Of a stretch of 64,000 nt of DNA, positions 36,720 to 45,655 are shown in pieces. The notes beneath the pieces are model-generated. The model had not been told where the DNA came from. It saw nothing but the letters and a program-made list of their open reading frames with translations, and made no database searches. Both the position numbers and the translations under genes were made by a program. The DNA comes from Gammaproteobacteria bacterium (GTDB lineage Bacteria; Pseudomonadota; Gammaproteobacteria; Steroidobacterales; Steroidobacteraceae). The stretch lies in contig VGUJ01000007.1 of NCBI GenBank assembly GCA_016874235.1, positions 26,417-90,416 of the forward strand, given 5' to 3'. Positions within the stretch are counted from its first letter, which is position 1. Every line of letters starts with the position of its first letter.

Positions 36720-37861
36720 CGACGGCGCTGCTCACGCTCGGTCGACTGCCCAAGGCGCTCGACATTGCCCGTGCCTTACAGGGTGCAGGCGTTCGCGTGA
36801 TCGTGGCGGAGCCTTTTCGTCGACACTTGAGCGGTGCGTCGAGGGCGGTCGATCAAAGTTTCGTGGTCACAGCACCCGCTGTCGAGGGTCCGCGTTATCT
36901 CAAAGAGTTGCGCGATCTCGTCATCGCACAAAAAGTCGATCTCGTGGTGCCAATCTCGGAAGAAATCGTGCACGTGTCGGCGTTGCACGGACGGTTACCC
37001 CCCGGATGCCGGTTGGTCTCGATGCCGCAGACTGCGATCCTCGAGGTGCATCACAAAGGTCGGTTCGTCGAGACCTGTCGGGCGGCAGGGATCAGGGCGC
37101 CCGAGACGGCGGATGCAACCACACCCGAGGCGACCGCGATCGCCGCCCGTCACGATTACGTCGTGAAACCCGTCTCGTCCTGCTCAGGTCGTGGCGTGCA
37201 GTTTTTTTCACGTGGTGATCCGCTACCGCGTATCGACGAGCCGTCGATCATTCAGCGCAGGGTGCAGGGCCGCCTGGTCAGTAGTTTCAGCATCGCCCGA
37301 GCGGGTGAAGTGCGATGCACGGTCCTGTATCGCGGCGCGGTGATGCAGGGCACCGTGGCGGTGTGTTTTGAGCGTATCGAGGTCCCTGCCGAGATCGGCG
37401 ACTGGATCCGACGCTTTGTGGCCGCTGTTGGGTGGGACGGTTTCATCTCTTTCGACCTCATCGTCGATGACGACGGTCACGTTCACGGTATCGAGTGCAA
37501 TCCGCGTGCGACGAGTGGCATCCATTTCGTTGAGCCGGCGGGGCTGGCCGAGGCGCTGCTTAATCCGTCGGGGAGTCATCCACCGACCCTACGCCCGGAG
37601 CGTTTATCGCAGCAGTTTTTTCCCTGTCTCACCGAGACTCAAAAATCGATGTTCAGCCCTCGGTTTCGGCACAACCTGCGTTGCCTGCTCGAAGCGCGAG
37701 AGGTGACCTGGAAGACATCCGATCCCTGGCCCTTTCTCGGAATGCCATACACGGCCTGGAACATCATTGCGCTCGCCTCACGAACTGGTATGACTTTTGG
37801 TGAGGTGGCGATGCTGGATTTCGCGACATTTGCGGGCGGCGAGCGCGAAGTCGTAGAGTGA
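36716..37861 (+). CDS. ATP-grasp family ligase-like enzyme
   Basis: The 381-aa product has a preATP-grasp domain (residues ~1-110), the ATP-binding lysine strand DYVVKPVSSCSGRGVQFF (~144-161) and the Mg-binding GIECNPRATSGIHF (~262-275). These proteins usually join a carboxylate to an amine, thiol or other nucleophile via an acyl phosphate. The C-terminal ~90 residues were not recognised. Translational coupling to the P450 and a 7-bp gap to crtB put it in a carotenoid operon, which I have not met in known purple-bacterial clusters. Substrate unknown. Confidence 0.88.
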   Translation: MTTALLTLGRLPKALDIARALQGAGVRVIVAEPFRRHLSGASRAVDQSFVVTAPAVEGPRYLKELRDLVIAQKVDLVVPISEEIVHVSALHGRLPPGCRLVSMPQTAILEVHHKGRFVETCRAAGIRAPETADATTPEATAIAARHDYVVKPVSSCSGRGVQFFSRGDPLPRIDEPSIIQRRVQGRLVSSFSIARAGEVRCTVLYRGAVMQGTVAVCFERIEVPAEIGDWIRRFVAAVGWDGFISFDLIVDDDGHVHGIECNPRATSGIHFVEPAGLAEALLNPSGSHPPTLRPERLSQQFFPCLTETQKSMFSPRFRHNLRCLLEAREVTWKTSDPWPFLGMPYTAWNIIALASRTGMTFGEVAMLDFATFAGGEREVVE

Positions 37862-37868
37862 AGGCCTT

Positions 37869-38972
37869 GTGAGCGCACCTCCACACATCGCTTCCGACGA
37901 CGGCGCTTTGAGTGTGACTGGCCGCGATCTGCGCGCGTCGGCCGCTGATCTTGCCGAATGTCGCGCGGCCATCCGCGTCGGATCGAAAACCTTTCATGCG
38001 GCCTCGCTGTTGTTGCCTCGTCGAATTCGGGGCTCAGCGCTCGCGCTCTATGCGTTTTGTCGCGAAGCGGATGATGCGATCGATCGCTCGGACGATCCGC
38101 TGCAAGCGCTCGAAGCCCTACAGCACCGTCTCGGTTTGGCCTATCGCGGTGCGCCCATCGACAATGCAGCGGATCGCGCGTTGTCGGCAGTCGTGATGCA
38201 GTTCCACATTCCGCAAGAGTTACCGGGTGCGTTGCTCGAAGGGTTCGCCTGGGATGCCACGGCTCGCACCTATGACACGCTTTCTGAGGTGCGCGCTTAC
38301 GGCGTCCGCGTTGCCGGCACGGTGGGCGTGATGATGTCGCTCTTGATGGGTGTCCGATCGTCGGGTGCGCTGGCGCGTGCGGCCGACCTTGGCGTTGCGA
38401 TGCAGCTTTCCAACATTGCGCGAGACGTCGGTGAAGATGCGCGCATGGGTCGTATCTACTTGCCTCGGCAATGGTTGCGCGATGTCGGCATCGATCCCGA
38501 TGCCTGGTTGCGTGAGCCGAAGTTCGAGCCTCGTCTGGGTGAGCTCGTTGATCGTCTCGTCGAGGAAGCTGAACAGTTGTATCGATGCGCGGCTGCGGGT
38601 ATCGACGAGCTACCCGTCGAATGTCGGCCTGCCATCCACGCCGCGAGACTGATGTATGCCGCAATCGGCCGCGAGGTCAGTCGCCGAGGGGGTGATTCGG
38701 TGTCGTCGCGGGCCGTAGTTTCGGCTCGACGAAAACTGTTTTTGTTGGCCGAGGCCCTGATTGCAGCGACCCGTCGCAACGACATCTCCGAGCATTCGAC
38801 TCTGCCCGAGGCCGAATACTTGCTTGAGGCCATCGCGCGTCACGATCGAGTGAGAGGGCTCGCGGGTGATCCGCTTGCGGGCGGTACGCTCTTCGAGCGA
38901 GAGCTCTCGCGTGTGCTTGGCGTGTTCGAGCGCCTCGAGCGCCTGGATCGAGATTCGCCCGCGACAGGCTGA
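37869..38972 (+). CDS. crtB: Phytoene synthase
   Basis: The 367-aa enzyme condenses two geranylgeranyl diphosphates to phytoene. The aspartate-rich motifs are present: CREADDAIDRSDDP and SNIARDVGEDARMGRIYLP, with LPRRIRGSALALYAFCR before the first. It starts with GTG 7 bp after the ATP-grasp gene. The ~50-residue stretch before the core is longer than in many CrtB proteins. It ends 2 bp from the stop of the convergent crtC, leaving no space for a terminator. Confidence 0.95.
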   Translation: MSAPPHIASDDGALSVTGRDLRASAADLAECRAAIRVGSKTFHAASLLLPRRIRGSALALYAFCREADDAIDRSDDPLQALEALQHRLGLAYRGAPIDNAADRALSAVVMQFHIPQELPGALLEGFAWDATARTYDTLSEVRAYGVRVAGTVGVMMSLLMGVRSSGALARAADLGVAMQLSNIARDVGEDARMGRIYLPRQWLRDVGIDPDAWLREPKFEPRLGELVDRLVEEAEQLYRCAAAGIDELPVECRPAIHAARLMYAAIGREVSRRGGDSVSSRAVVSARRKLFLLAEALIAATRRNDISEHSTLPEAEYLLEAIARHDRVRGLAGDPLAGGTLFERELSRVLGVFERLERLDRDSPATG

Positions 38973-38974
38973 GC

Positions 38975-39946
38975 TCAACGACGAATTCGTCGCCTCGGCA
39001 GTCGAACAGGGAGCAGCGCCTGTACCCAGCGCGCTGAAAATCTTTGTAGCGATACACTTTCGTGAAAGGCGGTCCGTGACCGACCTTCGGCGCTCGTCTC
39101 GATCAGCGATCGTGCGTAGAAGGGACCGCTTTCGAAGGTCGAGATGAGTCGAGGGATTGCCTCCGCATCGCAGCGAGTCTCCCGCGGGATCCCCCACAGG
39201 GTCGAGGGCAGGCGTTTTTGCGGAGGCGGCGGCACGTGTTCAACCCTTCCGCGTGCATCGATGCTCAAGGAAATCGATCGACTGCCTCCGCTGCGCCACG
39301 CGGTGTCGTAAAAAATTCGGCTTTGGTCGGCTGCCGTGGCGCGTGACCAATTCCAGGAGGCAAAGTCCGCCTCGAGCGGCGCACAACCCTCGTTCGAATC
39401 GAAGTATGCGACGCCGCGCCAGGACAGTGTGGGTCTTTCGAAGGCGACCTCCACGGTGCAGTACGGTGAAATCGGTGTCCAAAGATGTCGCGCGAGTCGA
39501 TCGATGGGGTAACCCTGATGCAACAGCATCGAGGGCTGCAGTGTGACTCGGCCCCGCAGCCGACTCGGCAGGGGCGAGGTGATTTCATTGATATCGATAT
39601 GGAGTTTCGTCCCGTCCCAGGCGAGCGAACTTGGACCGATCGAAAGATGGTCGTAGTCTCGATGCACATCCCGACGCCCGCGTTCGGTCAGCGCCCATCG
39701 ACGACCCCCTGCGCCGTATAGGGCGACGTTCAACGCTGAGTGCTCAAGAGGGTCGGCGGGGCCGCGGCGCCGGGCGGCGGCATACCAAGGCGAGAACACA
39801 CAGCCAAGCATCGCGATGATCGTCAGGCCGTGGCGCCCGCAGTCGCTGAGCGCATCGAGGTACCACCACGAGTAGCCGTTGGTGGGGATCGATGCGGCGA
39901 AGTTCGGGCCGGTTTGACTGACCCCGAAGGGGTGTCTATATTCCAT
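38975..39946 (-). CDS. crtC: Carotenoid 1,2-hydratase (hydroxyneurosporene synthase)
   Basis: The 323-aa product adds water to the psi end group of acyclic carotenoids, the first step toward spheroidene or spirilloxanthin. CrtC features are GYSWWYLDALSDCGRHGLTI, FSPWYAAARRRG, DYDHLSIGPSSLAWDG and FYDTAWR. The ATG at 39946 lacks a clear Shine-Dalgarno but fits family alignments near the N-terminus. It is divergent from crtE across about 77 bp and convergent with crtB. Confidence 0.93.
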   Translation of the reverse strand: MEYRHPFGVSQTGPNFAASIPTNGYSWWYLDALSDCGRHGLTIIAMLGCVFSPWYAAARRRGPADPLEHSALNVALYGAGGRRWALTERGRRDVHRDYDHLSIGPSSLAWDGTKLHIDINEITSPLPSRLRGRVTLQPSMLLHQGYPIDRLARHLWTPISPYCTVEVAFERPTLSWRGVAYFDSNEGCAPLEADFASWNWSRATAADQSRIFYDTAWRSGGSRSISLSIDARGRVEHVPPPPQKRLPSTLWGIPRETRCDAEAIPRLISTFESGPFYARSLIETSAEGRSRTAFHESVSLQRFSARWVQALLPVRLPRRRIRR

Positions 39947-40023
39947 GACGAACTAGTGTGACAATCGCAGTTGACGTTTGCCAGTCGATCCGGACGGGCG
40001 ACCCCAGCAGCGCGGAGGCGCGA
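39933..40023. promoter_or_regulatory. Divergent crtC/crtE control region with a near-match PpsR box
   Basis: TGT-N12-ACG (39933-39950) is one base off the PpsR/CrtJ consensus and overlaps the crtC start. A GGAGG ribosome site for crtE lies at its right end. No convincing sigma70 promoter was seen on either strand. Confidence 0.3.
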
Positions 40024-40893
40024 ATGGAAGGTGCATCGGGAATCGAATCGGCGTTGGAGACGGCCGTCGCCTCCTGCGATGCGCTCGGTTGTCCGCCCCG
40101 CCTTGCGGCGGCGATTCGATATGCGGTCTTCCCCGGGGGCGCGCGCATTCGTCCGAGACTCTGCCTCGCCATCGCCGCCGGATGTGGCGAACCCCAGTCC
40201 CCGCTTGCGATTGCCACGGCAGCGTCCATCGAGTTGCTGCACTGTGCCTCGCTCGTCCATGACGATCTGCCGTGCTTTGATGACGCTGAGGTCCGTCGCA
40301 ATAGGCCGTCGGTTCATCGCGCCTTCGACGAGCGGATCGCCTTACTCGTCGGCGATGCACTCATCGTGCTCGCTTTCCAGAATGTCGCCCGTGCCTTTGC
40401 GAATTCACCCGAGCGTTTGCCGAATCTCGTACTCGCGTTGACGCGAGCAGTCGGAGCGCCCGGCGGCATCGTCGCGGGACAAGCTTGGGAGTGCGAGGAG
40501 ACGACGCCGCTCGAGGAGTATCGACGGCAGAAAACTGGCGCGCTTTTTATCGCTGCGACCGTCGGCGGTGCTCTGTCGGCCGGGGCTGATCCTGCGCCGT
40601 GGCGAATCTTGGGCGAGACGCTCGGTGAGGCTTATCAGATCGCCGATGATATTCGCGATGCGCTCGGAACCGACGATGAACTCGGCAAGCCGGCTGGACG
40701 TGACGCAGACCTCGGACGACCGACGGCGCTCGCAGAAATGAGCGTACACGGCGCCGTCAAGCATTTCGAATCTTTGATCGAACAAGCGACTGCATCTATC
40801 CCCGAGTGTCCCGGCGCGGAATTCTTGCGAGATCTCGTCGATCTCGAGGCGCAGCGCTTGTTACCGGCCTCGTTGCTGCAGCGCGCAGTCTGA
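40024..40893 (+). CDS. crtE: Geranylgeranyl diphosphate synthase
   Basis: The 289-aa polyprenyl synthase makes GGPP for carotenoids and the bacteriochlorophyll tail. The first aspartate motif is HDDLPCFDDAEVRRN and the second is QIADDIRDALG; FPGGARIRPRLCLA is typical of purple-bacterial CrtE. The ATG at 40024 has GGAGG six bases upstream and gives the normal family length; an in-frame GTG 66 bp upstream would add a non-conserved 22 residues. It starts the crtEF-bchCXYZ-puf gene run. Confidence 0.95.
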   Translation: MEGASGIESALETAVASCDALGCPPRLAAAIRYAVFPGGARIRPRLCLAIAAGCGEPQSPLAIATAASIELLHCASLVHDDLPCFDDAEVRRNRPSVHRAFDERIALLVGDALIVLAFQNVARAFANSPERLPNLVLALTRAVGAPGGIVAGQAWECEETTPLEEYRRQKTGALFIAATVGGALSAGADPAPWRILGETLGEAYQIADDIRDALGTDDELGKPAGRDADLGRPTALAEMSVHGAVKHFESLIEQATASIPECPGAEFLRDLVDLEAQRLLPASLLQRAV

Positions 40894-40908
40894 TTGGGGA
40901 TAGTCGCC

Positions 40909-42018
40909 GTGTGGCGTGAGTGGCGTAATCGCCTGTTGATGAGCCCGCGCTTTCAGCGTGCCGCCGCCGCATTTCCATTGACGCGCTTCAAAGCACGCCG
41001 CGAGGCTCGCGAGCTGTTCGATATCGTCGCGGGATTTACCTACTCGCAGATTGCCCTGGCGTGCGTACGACTTGGATTGCTTGAGCGCCTGCGCGAGGGC
41101 GCGGTCGCAGAGCGCTCCTTGATCGCCTCGATGCAGATGTCTGAGACGGCGGCGCATACCCTGCTTCGCGCGGCAGCCGCCATCGATCTTTTCGAGTCGT
41201 GTGCGAACAACGGGGAGTCGGCGTGGATGCTCGGGCGACGCGGGGCGGCATTGCTCGGTAATCCTGGCGTACTCGCCATGATCGAGCATCACGCGGTGCT
41301 TTATGCGGATCTTGTCGACCCGATCGCGATGCTCCGTGCGCCACGCGGATCCACGGCCTTGTCAAAGTATTGGCCCTACGCGAGTGCAGCGATTCCGGGC
41401 CAAGTTGCAGGCGAGGGGACCCGCGACTACACGACGCTGATGGCGGCTTCGCAGGGGCTCGTAGCCGAAGAAATCCTGGATGCCTACCCGGTGTCGGGTC
41501 ATCGACGGATTCTCGATGTCGGCGGGGGAGATGGCACGTTTCTGCGGGCGGTTGCGAAGCGTTCACCCGCGATCGAGCTCATGCTCTTCGATCTGCCCGG
41601 TGTCGCGGAGATGGCTCGGCGTCGTTTTGAAGAGCGCGGACTGAGTCATCGAGCGCAGATCTTCAGCGGGGATTTCTCGCGGGATGCGCTCCCGGTCGGC
41701 GCGGATCTCATTACCCTGGTTCGGGTCCTGCACGACCATGATGATCCCCTGGTTGAGACGCTCCTGCGCGCGGCCGGTCAGGCCCTTCCTCCAGGCGGGC
41801 GTCTCGTGGTGGCGGAGCCCCTGGCGCGGACGACGGGGGCGGAGCGCATGGGCGACGCCTATTTCGGGATCTACCTCTGGGCCATGGGAAGCGGGCGGCC
41901 CCGATCGGCCGAGGAACTCGAAAAAATGCTTAAAAAAACGGGTTTTTCTCGCATTGAGCAATTGCCGACACGAATTCCCCTGCAGACCAGCGTTCTGGTC
42001 GCGACCAAAGCCGGTTGA
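40909..42018 (+). CDS. crtF: Demethylspheroidene O-methyltransferase
   Basis: About 369 aa. CrtF methylates the tertiary hydroxyl made by CrtC using SAM. SAM-binding is ILDVGGGDGTFLRAV, followed by LVRVLHDHDD and LPPGGRLVVAEPL as in class I plant-type O-methyltransferases; the N-terminal dimerisation helices start near FQRAAAAFPLTRF. The start is uncertain: GTG at 40909 or TTG at 40894. It lies 15 bp downstream of crtE. With crtC and crtD present, it indicates methoxylated acyclic carotenoids. Confidence 0.92.
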   Translation: MWREWRNRLLMSPRFQRAAAAFPLTRFKARREARELFDIVAGFTYSQIALACVRLGLLERLREGAVAERSLIASMQMSETAAHTLLRAAAAIDLFESCANNGESAWMLGRRGAALLGNPGVLAMIEHHAVLYADLVDPIAMLRAPRGSTALSKYWPYASAAIPGQVAGEGTRDYTTLMAASQGLVAEEILDAYPVSGHRRILDVGGGDGTFLRAVAKRSPAIELMLFDLPGVAEMARRRFEERGLSHRAQIFSGDFSRDALPVGADLITLVRVLHDHDDPLVETLLRAAGQALPPGGRLVVAEPLARTTGAERMGDAYFGIYLWAMGSGRPRSAEELEKMLKKTGFSRIEQLPTRIPLQTSVLVATKAG

Positions 42019-42020
42019 GC

Positions 42021-42055
42021 CGGGTACCCGTCGGGGCCGGTGGGGACCCGTGTTT
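42021..42055 (+). terminator. Weak terminator-like hairpin after crtF
   Basis: CGGGT (42021-42025) pairs with ACCCG (42046-42050), followed by TGTTTTCC. The stem is short. It may attenuate crtEF transcripts before the bchC promoter rather than stop them. Confidence 0.3.
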
Positions 42056-42065
42056 TCCGGAAAAG

Positions 42066-42109
42066 TGTCTGTGTTAATTGACACTTAAAATCGTAAGCGT
42101 AAACTGACA
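42066..42109 (+). promoter_or_regulatory. bchC promoter overlapped by PpsR/CrtJ sites
   Basis: TGTC-N10-GACA at 42066-42083 is a perfect PpsR/CrtJ palindrome with flanking AAG/CTT symmetry. Its right half contains the -35 TTGACA (42078-42083); TAAACT (42100-42105) follows after 16 bp. A second, weaker CGT-N12-ACA (42092-42109) covers the -10. Two palindromes over the promoter match the known arrangement at bchC in Rhodobacter, implying aerobic repression by PpsR. Confidence 0.8.
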
Positions 42110-42136
42110 GTTGGGAAATCAGGCCGAGGAGCCTGC

Positions 42137-43093
42137 ATGGGTCAGGGATGGAACACTCTTGCGGTGGTGATAGAGGGACCGGAGCGCTTGGCGCTTGACC
42201 GGCTCGCCCTCGAAAGCCCTGCGGACGACGACATTGTCGTCTCGACGGAGTGGAGTGGAATCAGCACCGGCACCGAGCGTTTGCTGTGGTCCGGAAAGAT
42301 GCCGACGTTCCCGGGTATGGGCTATCCCCTCGTACCGGGCTACGAGTCCGTCGGTCGTATCGAAGCCATCGGCCGTAACGTTCGCGACAGGCGGGTGGGT
42401 GATCGCGTATTCGTGCCGGGCGCCCGATGCTATCGCGACGTCCGCGGATTGTTCGGCGGAGCGTCCTCTCGGCTTGTGGTCCCGGCCGCGCGCGCCACGC
42501 CCGTCGATGAATCGCTGGGTGAGCAGGCTGTGTTGCTTGCGCTCGCCGCGACGGCACGACATGCCCTCGCTGCGCCGCACGCCGAAGCGCCGCAATTGAT
42601 TGTCGGTCACGGTGTGCTCGGCCGTCTGCTCGCGCGCATTACGATGGCAAGCGGCGCTCCGGCGCCGACCGTATGGGAGCGAAATCCTGCACGTAACTCA
42701 GGCGCAGAGGGCTATCGCGTTTGTACGCCTGAAGAGGACGATCGTCGCGATTACCGCGCGGTGTACGACGTGAGTGGCGATGCTCGCATTCTCGATTCAC
42801 TCATCGGTCGACTCGCGCCGGGCGGCGAAGTCACGCTCGCCGGCTTTTACACCGAACCCATGAGTTTCGATTTCACAGCTGCATTCATGCGGGAGGTGCG
42901 TTTGCGCGTTGCCGCAGAGTGGAAGGACGCTGATTTGACTGCAGTGCTGCAATGGATCGCGGCGGGACGTCTGTCACTCGAAGGTCTGATCACGCATCGC
43001 CGCGAGGCGAATGCAGCGGATCAGGCATATCGACAGGCGTTTGTTGATCCCTGGTGTCTCAAGATGATTCTCGATTGGAGGCAGGCTGCATGA
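42137..43093 (+). CDS. bchC: Bacteriochlorophyllide a dehydrogenase (3-hydroxyethyl)
   Basis: The 318-aa medium-chain dehydrogenase-like protein oxidises the 3-hydroxyethyl group to the 3-acetyl of bacteriochlorophyllide a. Family features include WSGISTGTERLLWSGKMPTF, GYPLVPGYESVGRI, DRVFVPGARCY and IVGHGVLGRLLARI. The ATG at 42137 has GAGGAG six bases upstream. The stop overlaps bchX (ATGA). It heads the bchCXYZ-puf genes under a PpsR-controlled promoter. Confidence 0.96.
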   Translation: MGQGWNTLAVVIEGPERLALDRLALESPADDDIVVSTEWSGISTGTERLLWSGKMPTFPGMGYPLVPGYESVGRIEAIGRNVRDRRVGDRVFVPGARCYRDVRGLFGGASSRLVVPAARATPVDESLGEQAVLLALAATARHALAAPHAEAPQLIVGHGVLGRLLARITMASGAPAPTVWERNPARNSGAEGYRVCTPEEDDRRDYRAVYDVSGDARILDSLIGRLAPGGEVTLAGFYTEPMSFDFTAAFMREVRLRVAAEWKDADLTAVLQWIAAGRLSLEGLITHRREANAADQAYRQAFVDPWCLKMILDWRQAA

Positions 43094-44103
43094 CCCCGCC
43101 AGGCGATACCGTGTCGATCCCCGTTGAAAAACTGAAACGCAGTCTGCGTGCTGAAGCGGCGCTGGAACCCGCTGCTCCGCAACCGTCCGCCGTCACCAAA
43201 GAAACCCAGATCATCGCGATCTACGGAAAGGGCGGTATCGGAAAGAGCTTCACGCTCGCCAACCTCAGTTACATGATGGCGCAGCAGGGTAAGAAAGTGC
43301 TGCTCATCGGCTGCGATCCCAAGAGCGATACGACGTCGCTGCTGTTTGGGGGTCGCGCCTGTCCGACGATCATCGAAACCTCCTCTCGCAAGAAGCTTGC
43401 CGGTGAGCAGGTCGAGATCGGGGATGTCTGCTTCAAGCGCGATGGCGTCTTCGCGATGGAACTCGGGGGCCCCGAGGTCGGTCGCGGTTGCGGCGGACGA
43501 GGCATCATCCACGGCTTCGAAACGCTGGAAAAACTTGGTTTTCACGACTGGGGCTTCGACTACGTACTGCTCGATTTCTTAGGCGACGTGGTCTGCGGTG
43601 GATTTGGTCTGCCGATCGCCCGCGACATGTGTCAGAAGGTCATCGTCGTCGGCAGCAACGATCTGCAGTCGCTCTACGTCGCCAACAACGTGTGCTCGGC
43701 GGTGGAGTACTTCCGTAAGCTCGGCGGCAACGTCGGTGTGGCCGGTCTCGTCATCAACAAAGACGATGGCACGGGAGAGGCTCAAGCCTTCGCGAAAGCT
43801 GCGGGCATTCCGGTTCTCGCGGCGATTCCGGCGAACGAAAACATTCGCCGCAAGAGTGCCAACTACGAAATCATCGGCCGCCCCGACTCGGAGTGGGCGA
43901 GCTTGTTCGATGAGCTCGGTCGCAATGTTGCCGAAGCGCCGCCGCAACGTCCGAAGCCGCTTTCGCAAGATGAACTGCTCGGTCTTTTCAAGGGCGAGGC
44001 CGTAGGCCGTGGCTATCAGTTGCAGCCCGCCACCTTCGAAGACATGTGCGGCACGTCCCAGATTCGTAAGCCCTCGCTCGAAGTGATCTACGACGCAGTG
44101 TGA
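43090..44103 (+). CDS. bchX: Chlorophyllide a reductase iron protein
   Basis: The 337-aa NifH-like ATPase donates electrons to BchYZ, which reduces ring B. The P-loop is AIYGKGGIGKSFTLANLSYM; cluster-ligand cysteines lie in VGRGCGGRGII and DVVCGGFGLP; GCDPKSDTTSLLF is conserved. The ATG at 43090 overlaps the bchC stop. The ~35-residue N-terminal extension before the P-loop is normal for BchX. Confidence 0.97.
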   Translation: MTPPGDTVSIPVEKLKRSLRAEAALEPAAPQPSAVTKETQIIAIYGKGGIGKSFTLANLSYMMAQQGKKVLLIGCDPKSDTTSLLFGGRACPTIIETSSRKKLAGEQVEIGDVCFKRDGVFAMELGGPEVGRGCGGRGIIHGFETLEKLGFHDWGFDYVLLDFLGDVVCGGFGLPIARDMCQKVIVVGSNDLQSLYVANNVCSAVEYFRKLGGNVGVAGLVINKDDGTGEAQAFAKAAGIPVLAAIPANENIRRKSANYEIIGRPDSEWASLFDELGRNVAEAPPQRPKPLSQDELLGLFKGEAVGRGYQLQPATFEDMCGTSQIRKPSLEVIYDAV

Positions 44104-44107
44104 TGAC

Positions 44108-45655
44108 ATGAACGCTCTGAACACAGAATTCGACAGCAGCGCGGAAGTCGTTTACGACGCTCCGCCGTCGAGTGCTGCGGCCAGTGCGGGATGTCATGGT
44201 GGCAAGGAGACGATGCGCGCCGCCGCGGCGGCCGCAGGAAAGAGCGCGACGCTCGATGCCTATGCCAAAGATTATCCGGCGGGTCCGCACGATCAGCCGC
44301 AGAGCATGTGTCCCGCCTTCGGCAGTTTGCGCGTGGGGCTCCGCATGCGTCGCACGGCGACGATTCTGTCGGGATCGGCCTGCTGCGTGTACGGACTGAC
44401 CTTCACGTCGCACTTTTACGGCGCGCGCCGTACGGTCGGCTACGTGCCATTCAATTCCGAGACGCTCGTCACGGGTAAGTTGTTCGAAGACATCCGCGAC
44501 GCGGTGCACAGCACGGCCGATCCGTCGCTCTACGACGCCATCGTCATCACCAATCTTTGTGTGCCGACGGCCTCTGGCGTGCCGTTGCAGTTACTGCCCA
44601 AAGAAATCAATGGCGTTCGTATCATCGGTATCGATGTGCCGGGCTTTGGAATTCCGACCCACGCCGAAGCGAAGGACGTACTGGCCGGGGCGATGCTGCG
44701 TTATGCGCGGAGCGAGGCCGAAACCGGCCCGGTTCAGGCGCCGCGCACAGCGCGTTCTGGGAAGCCCACGATTTCGCTCGTCGGCGAAGTCTTTCCGGCG
44801 GATCCGGTGGGCATCGGCATGATGCTCGAGCCAATGGGTCTTGCCGCAGGGCAAGTGGTCCCCACGCGAGAGTGGCGCGAGCTGTACTCCGCGCTCGACT
44901 GCGCGGCGGTGGCCGCGATCCATCCGTTTTACACCAGCGTCTTCCGCGAATTCGAAGCGGCGGGGCGGTCGATCGTCGGTTCAGCGCCCGTCGGACACGA
45001 CGGTACGGCAGCCTGGCTCGAAGCGATCGGCGACGTCTGCAACGTTCCGCGCGAGAAGATCGAGGCCGCCAAGAATCGAGTGCTGCCGGCGATCCGCGGC
45101 GCCTTGTCGGCCGCACCGATCAAGGGACGTATCACGTTGTCGGGCTACGAAGGATCCGAGTTGCTCGTGGGTCGCTTGCTCGTCGAGAGCGGTGCCGATC
45201 TGCGTTACGTCGGTACGGCGTGTCCGCGAACTCGTTTCTCGGATGCAGATCGTGAATGGCTCGAGGCGCGTGGGGTCCACGTGCAGTTCCGCGCTTCGCT
45301 CGAGCAAGATCTCGCAGCGCTTGCCGAATTCGAGCCTGATCTGGCCATCGGCACGACGCCAGTCGTGCAGAAAGCGAAGCAGCAGGCGACACCCTCGCTG
45401 TACTTCACCAATCTCATCTCTTCGCGCCCGCTCATGGGTCCGGCCGGCGCAGGGTCGCTCGCGCAGCTCATCAATACGGCGATCGCGGGCAAGTCGCGGT
45501 TCGACGAGATGAAGGCATTCTTTGGCGAGACCGGCTCCGGAGACGACGCCGGCGTTTGGCCGAGTACGCCCGTTCGTCGTCCTGAGTTTCGCGACAGCTG
45601 GAAACGCAAGATCGAGAAACAAGCGAAGGCGCGCAAAGCCGAGGAGATGCTCTGA
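44108..45655 (+). CDS. bchY: Chlorophyllide a reductase subunit Y
   Basis: The 515-aa NifD-like subunit forms the catalytic heterotetramer with BchZ, reducing the C7-C8 bond. [38 protein letters not shown] and [17 protein letters not shown] carry the expected cluster cysteines. The first ~65 residues are Ala-rich and poorly conserved. It starts 4 bp after bchX and shares one base with bchZ. Confidence 0.97.
   Translation: MNALNTEFDSSAEVVYDAPPSSAAASAGCHGGKETMRAAAAAAGKSATLDAYAKDYPAGPHDQPQSMCPAFGSLRVGLRMRRTATILSGSACCVYGLTFTSHFYGARRTVGYVPFNSETLVTGKLFEDIRDAVHSTADPSLYDAIVITNLCVPTASGVPLQLLPKEINGVRIIGIDVPGFGIPTHAEAKDVLAGAMLRYARSEAETGPVQAPRTARSGKPTISLVGEVFPADPVGIGMMLEPMGLAAGQVVPTREWRELYSALDCAAVAAIHPFYTSVFREFEAAGRSIVGSAPVGHDGTAAWLEAIGDVCNVPREKIEAAKNRVLPAIRGALSAAPIKGRITLSGYEGSELLVGRLLVESGADLRYVGTACPRTRFSDADREWLEARGVHVQFRASLEQDLAALAEFEPDLAIGTTPVVQKAKQQATPSLYFTNLISSRPLMGPAGAGSLAQLINTAIAGKSRFDEMKAFFGETGSGDDAGVWPSTPVRRPEFRDSWKRKIEKQAKARKAEEML

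Noticed and set aside
37639..38664. 341-codon minus-strand frame over the ATP-grasp gene and crtB
   Set aside because: Arg/His-rich translation typical of a shadow frame; both real genes are clear.
42021..42030. CGGGTACCCG palindrome as an operator
   Set aside because: Does not match the PpsR consensus, and short GC palindromes are expected by chance here.
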